From BNXB01 sp031548005 (GTDB lineage: Bacteria > Bacteroidota > Bacteroidia > Bacteroidales > Azobacteroidaceae): a stretch of DNA of 10,790 nt. Below, one piece after another: positions 6,429 through 10,790 of this stretch (position 1 is the first letter of the stretch; the number at the start of each line of letters is the position of its first letter). The notes below the pieces were generated by a model, which made no database searches, had not been told where the DNA came from, and saw only the letters and a list, made by a program, of their open reading frames with translations. The DNA is taken from positions 1 through 10,790 of the forward strand of contig JAVBRK010000083.1 in assembly GCA_031548005.1 (NCBI GenBank), written 5' to 3'. Made by a program: the position numbers and the translations under genes.

Positions 6429-8201
6429 ATGAAAAACAGTTATCCTAAAATTGGTATCCGTCCTGTAATCGACGGTCGCCGGCATGGTGTACGGGAATCT
6501 CTCGAAGATACCACCATGAATCTGGCCAAAAGTGTTGCCGGATTGTATTCCAAAACATTGAGGTATCCGGACGGAACGCCTGTGCAATGTGTCATTGCAG
6601 ATAGTTGTATCGGGGGAGTCAGAGAAGCTGCCGACTGTGCGGAGAAATTTGAGCGTGAAAATGTCGGGTTGAGCCTGTCGGTTACTCCCTGTTGGTGCTA
6701 CGGTTCTGAGACCATCGATATGAATCCGTTTATTCCAAAAGCAATCTGGGGATTTAACGGAACCGAGCGTCCGGGAGCTGTATATCTGGCTGCCGCATTA
6801 GCCGCCCATACCCAGAAAGGATTGCCGGCATTCGGTATTTACGGGCGTGATGTTCAGGACGCCGGAGATTCTGTGATTCCGGAAGATGTGAAAGAAAAAT
6901 TGTTACGCTTCGCCCGCGTCGGTCTTGCCGTTGCTCTGATGCGTGGAAAATCCTATCTGGCGATCGGTACGGTTTCCATGGGAATTGCCGGCTCGATTGT
7001 TAATGCCGATTTTTTACAGGACTACTTGGGCATGCGTACAGAATATGTCGATTGCTCCGAAATTATCCGCCGGGTAGAAAAAGAAATTTACGATAAAGAA
7101 GAATATGTCCGGGCTTTGGAATGGACTAAAAAACATTGCATGAGTCGGGAAGGGGAGGATTTCAATCCCGGAAAAGTGAAGAAATCGCGGGAAGAAAAAG
7201 ATAGAGACTGGGAATTTGTAGTCAAAATGACCCTGATCATGCGCGATCTGATGGTGGGTAATTCCAAACTGGCAGAGATGAATCTCATTGAAGAATCGAA
7301 CGGCCATCATGCCATTGTGGGGGGATTTCAGGGTCAACGCCAGTGGACCGACTTCATGCCGAACGGCGATTTCTCCGAAGCCATCCTGAATTCCTCTTTC
7401 GACTGGAATGGGATTCGCCGCCCGTTTACCGTGGCAACCGAAAACGACCACTACAACGGACTCAGTATGCTTTTCGGGCAATTGCTCACCAATACATCGC
7501 AAATGTTTGCCGATGTAAGAACCTATTGGAGTCCCGACGCCATCGAACGGGTTACCGGATGGAAGCCGGACGGAATATTGAAAGACGGGGCTATCCACCT
7601 GATCAACTCCGGTTCCTGTACATTGGACGGAACAGGTATGCAATCGGAAAACGGAAAACCGGTGATGAAACCGTTTTGGGAAATAACTCCTGCCGAAGTG
7701 GAAAAAATGCTTGAAGCAACTACCTGGTACCCGGCTAATTGTGAATATTTCCGAGGTGGAGGCTTTTCGTCCAATTTCCTCACGGTAGAAGGGATGCCCA
7801 TAACGATGTCCCGCCTCAATATGGTGAAAGGTCTGGGTCCGGTACTCCAACTCGCAGAAGGATGGACTGCACGCTTCCCCGATCATGTTTTTGACAAAAT
7901 CAATAAGCGCACGGATAAGACCTGGCCGAGTACTTTCTTTGTGCCCCGGGTTACCGGTGAAGGCCGATTCAAAGATATTTATTCGGTCATGAACTATTGG
8001 GGAGCGAATCACGGTGCGATTAGCTACGGTCATATCGGAGCAGATCTGATCTCTTTAGCTGCTGCTTTGCGTATTCCTGTATGTATGCACAACGTGGAAG
8101 AAGCGAAAATTTTCCGCCCGTCGGCTTGGGCGGCTTTCGGCTCCGACTCCGAAGGTTCGGACTACCGGGCCTGTGCTGCTTACGGCTCTATTTATAAATA
8201 G
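6429..8201 (+). CDS. fucI: L-fucose isomerase
   Basis: FucI interconverts L-fucose and L-fuculose, using Mn2+, as the first step of fucose catabolism in the cytoplasm; members often also accept D-arabinose. The 590-residue length is nearly identical to the E. coli enzyme (591). The metal ligands known from that enzyme are at matching places: E338 in VATENDHYNG, D362 in MFADVRTYW, and H528 in WGANHGAISYGHIGAD. The N-terminus (PKIGIRPVIDGRRHGVRESL, 6-25) and the CWCYGSETIDM segment (88-98) are also typical. The ATG at 6429 has an A-rich leader. No fuculokinase, aldolase, fucose permease or GntR-type regulator gene is in the window, so this copy is detached from a fucose operon here. It probably ends at the hairpins between 8197 and 8276. 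Confidence 0.96.
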   Translation: MKNSYPKIGIRPVIDGRRHGVRESLEDTTMNLAKSVAGLYSKTLRYPDGTPVQCVIADSCIGGVREAADCAEKFERENVGLSLSVTPCWCYGSETIDMNPFIPKAIWGFNGTERPGAVYLAAALAAHTQKGLPAFGIYGRDVQDAGDSVIPEDVKEKLLRFARVGLAVALMRGKSYLAIGTVSMGIAGSIVNADFLQDYLGMRTEYVDCSEIIRRVEKEIYDKEEYVRALEWTKKHCMSREGEDFNPGKVKKSREEKDRDWEFVVKMTLIMRDLMVGNSKLAEMNLIEESNGHHAIVGGFQGQRQWTDFMPNGDFSEAILNSSFDWNGIRRPFTVATENDHYNGLSMLFGQLLTNTSQMFADVRTYWSPDAIERVTGWKPDGILKDGAIHLINSGSCTLDGTGMQSENGKPVMKPFWEITPAEVEKMLEATTWYPANCEYFRGGGFSSNFLTVEGMPITMSRLNMVKGLGPVLQLAEGWTARFPDHVFDKINKRTDKTWPSTFFVPRVTGEGRFKDIYSVMNYWGANHGAISYGHIGADLISLAAALRIPVCMHNVEEAKIFRPSAWAAFGSDSEGSDYRACAAYGSIYK

Positions 8202-8276
8202 CCGGGTTATAATAAAGAGAAACTCAAACCTCCGGCTATTCAGGATTCCTGTTAACAGGTTATCCCGGATAGCCGG
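8197..8276. terminator. Alternating inverted repeats between convergent fucI and mscL
   Basis: Three copies of one arm alternate in orientation: AATAGCCGG (8197-8205), CCGGCTATT (8232-8240) and ATAGCCGG (8269-8276). The middle copy can pair with the first (9 bp, over the fucI stop codon) or with the third (8 bp, extendable to 10 with a G-U pair), but not with both. Inside the second loop is the perfect 12-bp palindrome CCTGTTAACAGG (8248-8259). The position between two converging genes suggests a shared terminator, although the T runs after the stems are short (TTTT at 8289-8292). Confidence 0.5.
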
Positions 8277-8308
8277 GGATGTGAGTTGTTTTAAATGCGA
8301 TCCGGAAA

Positions 8309-8728
8309 TTATCCTCTTTTTTCTTTTAACAGGTCACGGATTTCTGTGAGCAACATTTCTTCTTTGCTTGGTGCTGCGGGCGCCGGAGCGCTTTCTTTCT
8401 TTTTATGGATCGTGTTGATGGCTTTCACAAACATGAAAATGGCGAAAGCCACGATGATGAAATCGAAAAGTGTTTGTATAAAGTTTCCGTAATTGAGAGT
8501 GACAGCCGGAATCACGGTTCCTGCAGCATCTACAGAAGCTTCTTTGAGCGTTAACTTCAGATCGGTGAAATTAACTCCGCCGGCCAGAAGCCCGATCGGA
8601 GGCATGATTACATCAGCAACGACCGAACTGATGATCTTACCGAAAGCTCCTCCCATGACCACCCCGATTGCCATATCCATCACATTGCCGCGCATGGCGA
8701 ATTCTTTGAATTCTTTGATCATTCCCAT
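8309..8728 (-). CDS. mscL: Large-conductance mechanosensitive channel MscL
   Basis: MscL is a pentameric inner-membrane channel that opens under high membrane tension and protects the cell against sudden osmotic downshift. The 139-residue protein has the family hallmarks: the amphipathic N-terminal helix IKEFKEFAMRGNVMDMA (4-20), TM1 with AIGVVMGGAFGKIISSVVAD (20-39) and IMPPIGLLAGG (41-51), a periplasmic loop of about 30 residues, TM2 (about 82-105), and the C-terminal helix with the LLTEIRDLL pattern (126-134). An Ala/Pro-rich linker SAPAPAAPS (113-121) precedes that helix. The ATG at 8726-8728 is used; a second ATG two codons later (8720-8722) is equally possible. The gene converges with fucI. 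It has its own likely promoter at 8807-8814. Confidence 0.95.
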   Translation of the reverse strand: MGMIKEFKEFAMRGNVMDMAIGVVMGGAFGKIISSVVADVIMPPIGLLAGGVNFTDLKLTLKEASVDAAGTVIPAVTLNYGNFIQTLFDFIIVAFAIFMFVKAINTIHKKKESAPAPAAPSKEEMLLTEIRDLLKEKRG

Positions 8729-8783
8729 AATAATGTTGAAATATTTAAAGATTTAATATTTTTTAATGCTGCGAAGATAATAC

Positions 8784-8838
8784 ATTTCCGGATAAATCGT
8801 TATCAACAAATATAAAGTTCTTATAATTTCCAGATAAA
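8784..8838. repeat. Direct repeat ATTTCC(G/A)GATAAA flanking the mscL promoter box
   Basis: ATTTCCGGATAAA at 8784-8796 recurs as ATTTCCAGATAAA at 8826-8838 (12 of 13 identical), 42 nt apart, about four helical turns. The copies lie on either side of the leftward -7 box at 8807-8814, and the second ends just before the small lipoprotein start. A shared regulator site is possible. The region is AT-rich and similar strings occur elsewhere in this genome (for example TTTCCAGATAA within rbfA), so chance is not excluded. Confidence 0.35.
8807..8814 (-). promoter_or_regulatory. Putative -7 box for mscL
   Basis: The minus strand reads TATATTTG, an exact TAnnTTTG match and the same octamer as in the fucI promoter. 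It lies 78 nt upstream of the mscL ATG, so the leader would be about 70 nt. There is no convincing -33 TTTG at 19-21 nt. Confidence 0.45.
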
Positions 8839-8839
8839 A

Positions 8840-8932
8840 ATGAAGATGAAATTTGTTCCCTGTATCGTTCTTTTGTTAGGTGTGATTTTACTGTTAACCG
8901 CTTGTGCTTCGGCCAGTCCATGCGGTTGTTAG
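8840..8932 (+). CDS. Putative 30-residue lipoprotein with three-cysteine mature peptide
   Basis: An ATG at 8840 opens a 30-codon frame ending in TAG at 8930-8932. It codes for a complete lipoprotein signal peptide: a lysine-bearing N-terminus (MKMK), a hydrophobic core IVLLLGVILLL (9-19) and the lipobox LTAC (19-22). After cleavage by signal peptidase II the mature peptide would be only CASASPCGC, with lipidated C22 and a C-terminal CGC (C28, C30). An alternative ATG at 8846 gives 28 residues. The mature +2 residue is Ala. The leader before the ATG is A-rich, as in nearby genes. The size recalls entericidin-like micro-lipoproteins, but I recognise no named family. No promoter of its own is obvious and no terminator separates it from gapA. 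The signal is too well ordered to dismiss, but expression is unproven, and the frame is short enough that chance remains possible. Confidence 0.55.
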   Translation: MKMKFVPCIVLLLGVILLLTACASASPCGC

Positions 8933-8950
8933 GTATTTGCAGAAACAATT

Positions 8951-8997
8951 GAAATAATTCCGTAAATTTATTATGAATTGAGGAAATAATTCCGTAA
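8951..8997 (+). repeat. 15-bp direct repeat, 32-bp period, upstream of gapA
   Basis: GAAATAATTCCGTAA occurs at 8951-8965 and again, identical, at 8983-8997. The period of 32 bp is close to three turns of the helix, placing both copies on the same DNA face. The second copy runs into the TAATTTTG box, the first into the similar TAAATTTA. Either a regulator site or a duplicated promoter is possible. Confidence 0.6.
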
Positions 8998-9002
8998 TTT
9001 TG
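8995..9002 (+). promoter_or_regulatory. Putative -7 box for gapA
   Basis: TAATTTTG matches TAnnTTTG exactly. It overlaps the end of the second 15-bp repeat and lies 70 nt upstream of the gapA ATG at 9073, giving a leader of about 60-65 nt. The -33 region lacks a clear TTTG at 19-21 nt (TTAT lies there), so activation through the upstream repeat is conceivable. Confidence 0.5.
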
Positions 9003-9072
9003 TAGCGCAAAAGGATTGGATTTATCCCCCCAAGCTGATAAATTATTTTCTAACTATAAAATTTATAAAAAG

Positions 9073-10077
9073 ATGATCAAAGTAGGTATTAACGGCTTTG
9101 GCCGTATCGGACGTTTGGTATTCCGCGCAGCTCAAAACAGAAATGACATCCAGGTAGTTGGTATCAATGACCTGATTGATGTTGATTATATGGCATATAT
9201 GCTCCGTTATGATACTGTTCACGGACAATTTAAAGGTACTGTGGAAGTAAAAGACGGACAATTGGTTGTAAACGGTAAAGCAGTCCGTGTTACAGCAGAA
9301 AAAAATCCCGCCGATTTGAAATGGAGTGCAATCGGCGCCGACTATGTAGTCGAGTCCACCGGTTTGTTCCTGGACAAGAAATCGGCTCAGGGCCACATTG
9401 ATGCAGGTGCTAAATATGTAGTGATGTCTGCTCCTTCCAAAGACGATACCCGGATGTATGTTACAGGTGTAAATCACAATACCTATACAAAAGGCGAACA
9501 ATTCGTTTCCAATGCATCTTGTACTACCAACTGTCTTGCTCCAATCGCAAAAGTATTGAACGATAAATTCGGTATCGTTGAAGCGTTAATGACCACTGTT
9601 CACGCTACTACCAACACTCAGAAAACAGTAGACGCTCCTTCTGCAAAAGACTGGAGAGGCGGTCGTGCTGCTGCCGGTAATATCATTCCTTCTTCTACAG
9701 GAGCTGCTAAAGCGGTAGGAAAAGTAATCCCGGAATTGAACGGTAAACTGACAGGTATGGCTTTCCGTGTTCCTACCCTTGACGTTTCTGTAGTCGACCT
9801 GACTGCCCGTCTGGCAAAAGAAACAACTTACGAAGATGTTTGTAAGGCTATGAAAGCTGCTTCCGAAGGCGAATTGAAAGGTGTATTGGGTTATACAGAA
9901 GACGAAGTGGTTTCAAGCGACTTTATCGGCGATGCCCGTACTTCTATCTTCGACGCCAAAGCCGGTATCCAACTGAGCCCGACTTTCGTAAAAGTAGTGA
10001 GCTGGTACGACAACGAGTGGGGTTATTCAAACAAGGTACTCGACCTGTTGGCTCATATGGCTAAAGTAAACGGATAA
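9073..10077 (+). CDS. gapA: Glyceraldehyde-3-phosphate dehydrogenase, NAD-type, class I
   Basis: GAPDH oxidises glyceraldehyde 3-phosphate to 1,3-bisphosphoglycerate with NAD+ in glycolysis. From the ATG at 9073 the protein has 334 residues, the usual length. It begins MIKVGINGFGRIGR, the NAD-binding Rossmann motif; D33 in INDL fits NAD rather than NADP preference. Catalytic C150 is in SNASCTTNCLAP (146-157), H177 in TTVHATTNTQKT (174-185), R232 in FRVPT, and the end WYDNEWGYS (311-319) is standard. A longer reading from a TTG at 9016 would add 19 residues not found in the family and is rejected. Codon use is enriched for GGT, CGT, GAA and GTA compared with neighbours, as expected for a highly expressed gene. 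The nearest strong terminator is at 10180-10226. Confidence 0.97.
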   Translation: MIKVGINGFGRIGRLVFRAAQNRNDIQVVGINDLIDVDYMAYMLRYDTVHGQFKGTVEVKDGQLVVNGKAVRVTAEKNPADLKWSAIGADYVVESTGLFLDKKSAQGHIDAGAKYVVMSAPSKDDTRMYVTGVNHNTYTKGEQFVSNASCTTNCLAPIAKVLNDKFGIVEALMTTVHATTNTQKTVDAPSAKDWRGGRAAAGNIIPSSTGAAKAVGKVIPELNGKLTGMAFRVPTLDVSVVDLTARLAKETTYEDVCKAMKAASEGELKGVLGYTEDEVVSSDFIGDARTSIFDAKAGIQLSPTFVKVVSWYDNEWGYSNKVLDLLAHMAKVNG

Positions 10078-10179
10078 TCAATTTTTCAAATAAAATAATT
10101 TTTTAGGGTGTGTTGCTTTTTTGAGGCCACTGAAAAAGTGTTCCATTAAAAGTTGATATTTCTCTTTTGAAAGAAAAAG

Positions 10180-10226
10180 GACAGTGATATTGTATAGATT
10201 TTCTATTTATATTGCTGTCTTTTTTT
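10180..10226 (+). terminator. Intrinsic terminator downstream of gapA
   Basis: GACAGTGATAT (10180-10190) pairs with ATATTGCTGTC (10209-10219) as an 11-bp stem with two G-U pairs, and the loop can fold further (ATAG with CTAT). Seven T follow at 10220-10226. An A-rich run precedes the stem (10173-10178), so it could also act leftward. It lies about 100 nt after the gapA stop and is the best candidate for its terminator. Confidence 0.75.
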
Positions 10227-10290
10227 GTAATGAAGAAAGCATTCTTCCTCTTTAGATTGAGTAATTTGTATGTCTAAAATTAAAATCCCT

Positions 10291-10328
10291 CAACTTTTTA
10301 CGTTGATCCCAAGTTTTAACGCTGATCC
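10291..10328. repeat. Tandem 19-bp direct repeat
   Basis: CAACTTTTTACGTTGATCC (10291-10309) is followed directly by CAAGTTTTAACGCTGATCC (10310-10328), with 16 of 19 positions the same and no spacer. Such repeats can be protein-binding sites; repeated blocks of about this size are also a feature of IS21-family element ends. No transposase gene is in view, so a leftover end is only a suggestion. Confidence 0.65.
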
Positions 10329-10368
10329 AGAATAGGTTTTTCGGCTTTTTTCGTACAATTCAGGGAAT

Positions 10369-10406
10369 AAAAAAATCTCTGAAAACCTATTGATTTTCAG
10401 AGATTT
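10369..10406 (-). terminator. Strong leftward terminator with 13-bp perfect stem
   Basis: AAATCTCTGAAAA (10373-10385) and TTTTCAGAGATTT (10394-10406) are perfect inverted repeats around an 8-nt loop. Read on the minus strand the stem ends in an unbroken T run (complement of the A run at 10369-10375), the form of an intrinsic terminator. It would end transcripts coming from the right, either from the gene at 10583 or from the -7-like box at 10569-10576. Confidence 0.75.
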
Positions 10407-10568
10407 GCATGATTTTTCGATTTTTATCAGTGCGGCTGAAAGCAGCAGAACCTGCTTGTTAACCGATTGAATATCGTCGTTTTACAAATTTCAAAAACCC
10501 ATAGGGCTACGAATAAGTCACGATTTTAACACTTCGTTTTGCAACGCTTTGCTGAGTGGTTGGTGCAT

Positions 10569-10576
10569 CAAAGGTA
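10569..10576 (-). promoter_or_regulatory. Leftward -7-like box without a downstream gene
   Basis: The minus strand reads TACCTTTG, matching TAnnTTTG. ATTG on the same strand (10598-10595) lies 18 nt upstream as a weak -33 candidate. It points into about 190 nt of noncoding sequence that ends at the terminator at 10369-10406. An eight-base match can arise by chance. Confidence 0.3.
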
Positions 10577-10582
10577 ATCTTT

Positions 10583-10790
10583 TTACACATCTTTCAATGC
10601 CGCCATCATGTTTTTCCTTCGTTTATAGGTGATTCTATATTCTTGGAGTAATTGATTGACCACAGCATCACCTCCATCAAAGGTTCTCATACGTTTCAAC
10701 ATGCAGGCAACACGATCATAGGCTGAATAATGAGTAATTAGAGACTGTTTTTCTACATATTCGCGGTAAATATCCAATATTTCTTTTTCG
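10583..10790 (-). CDS. C-terminal part of an unidentified protein, possibly SWIM zinc-finger family (5' end outside window)
   Basis: The frame is open to the right edge of the window and ends in TAA at 10583-10585, so about 68 C-terminal residues are visible. A TTG at 10775-10777 is not the start, because coding sequence (EKEIL) continues upstream of it. The visible part is helical and basic, with AYDRVACMLKRMRTF (19-33 counted from that TTG) and LLQEYRITYKRRKNMMAALK (43-62). This pattern, a helix with LKRMR followed by a final helix with Y..RRK.LM..L, resembles the C-terminal ends of SWIM zinc-finger proteins as I remember them. The SWIM motif itself would lie outside the window, so the family call is tentative. 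The likely terminator is at 10369-10406. Confidence 0.4.
   Translation of the reverse strand, partial: EKEILDIYREYVEKQSLITHYSAYDRVACMLKRMRTFDGGDAVVNQLLQEYRITYKRRKNMMAALKDV

Larger units (their letters stand above)
10078..10582. other. About 500 bp without a convincing gene, rich in hairpins and repeats
   Basis: No frame here shows a recognisable protein. The stretch holds a terminator-like hairpin (10180-10226), a small GAAGAA-AGCA-TTCTTC hairpin (10232-10247), a 19-bp tandem repeat (10291-10328), an inverted pair AATAGGTTTT/AAAACCTATT (10331-10340, 10382-10391), a 13-bp perfect stem (10373-10406), an AAGCAG/CTGCTT hairpin (10440-10457) and a leftward -7-like box (10569-10576). CATTAAAAGTTG (10144-10155) is a near inverted copy (10 of 12) of the start of the tandem repeat. 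A decayed mobile element, a small RNA, or both, would fit; neither is proven. Confidence 0.5.

Noticed and set aside
7014..8033. A 339-codon open frame antisense to fucI
   Set aside because: It lies wholly opposite the conserved catalytic half of fucI, its translation is Cys/His/Phe-rich with no recognisable motif, and it follows from fucI codon use.
8763..8948. A 61-codon leftward frame over the mscL-gapA gap
   Set aside because: It has no motif or clear start context and opposes the better-supported lipoprotein frame.
9016..9072. N-terminal extension of gapA from a TTG codon
   Set aside because: GAPDH proteins begin at the MIKVGINGFGRIGR segment; the extension would lie in the leader just downstream of the -7 box.
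10410..10500. A short leftward frame ending in RFCCFQPH as the tail of a transposase gene
   Set aside because: It is under 30 codons before an in-frame stop and I could not match it to any transposase family with confidence.
1..10790. CRISPR array, rRNA or tRNA genes, or a defence system
   Set aside because: There are no regularly spaced repeats with spacers, no tRNA cloverleaf or rRNA sequence, and no recognisable defence genes in the window.

Overview
The window looks like a chromosomal segment from the Bacteroidales (Bacteroidota). The reasons are the set of housekeeping genes and how they are clustered, A/T-rich leaders without clear Shine-Dalgarno sequences, and several upstream matches to the Bacteroidota -7 promoter box TAnnTTTG. 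The family is inferred from the character of the sequence; no database comparison was possible, so genus is left open.

Left part (1-5260, minus strand). A tightly packed block runs leftward: aroQ (3-dehydroquinate dehydratase), pyk (pyruvate kinase), a class I SAM O-methyltransferase, rbfA (30S maturation), a LolC/LolE-type permease, a DUF59/SufT-like Fe-S assembly protein and lpxH (lipid A synthesis). Gaps are 4-40 nt. rbfA overlaps the permease by 4 nt (TTGA), with a TTG start on the permease. The block starts at a -7-like box at 5277-5284. A hairpin over the permease stop codon may attenuate read-through into the DUF59-lpxH pair.

Middle (5393-8728). A XerC/D-type tyrosine recombinase gene diverges from aroQ. 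A solitary L-fucose isomerase gene (fucI) follows with its own good Bacteroidota promoter and no other fucose genes in view. mscL converges on fucI, and the 107-nt gap between them holds three alternating copies of one 8-9 nt arm that can form competing hairpins.

Right part (8729-10790). Between mscL and gapA lies a 30-codon ORF with a complete lipoprotein signal and a nine-residue, three-cysteine mature peptide; it is too small for usual gene-calling cutoffs. It is followed by an exact 15-bp direct repeat (32-bp period) ahead of gapA (NAD-type GAPDH, with codon use typical of high expression). Downstream of gapA is about 500 bp without a convincing gene. This stretch carries a strong hairpin plus T tract, a 19-bp tandem repeat, a 13-bp perfect-stem terminator reading leftward, and a -7-like box that could start a small RNA ending at that terminator. 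The window ends in the C-terminal part of a leftward gene, possibly a SWIM zinc-finger protein.

Most of the window is ordinary core metabolism, ribosome assembly and envelope biogenesis. The items most worth a second look are the micro-lipoprotein at 8840-8932, the repeats around it, and the structured noncoding stretch after gapA.
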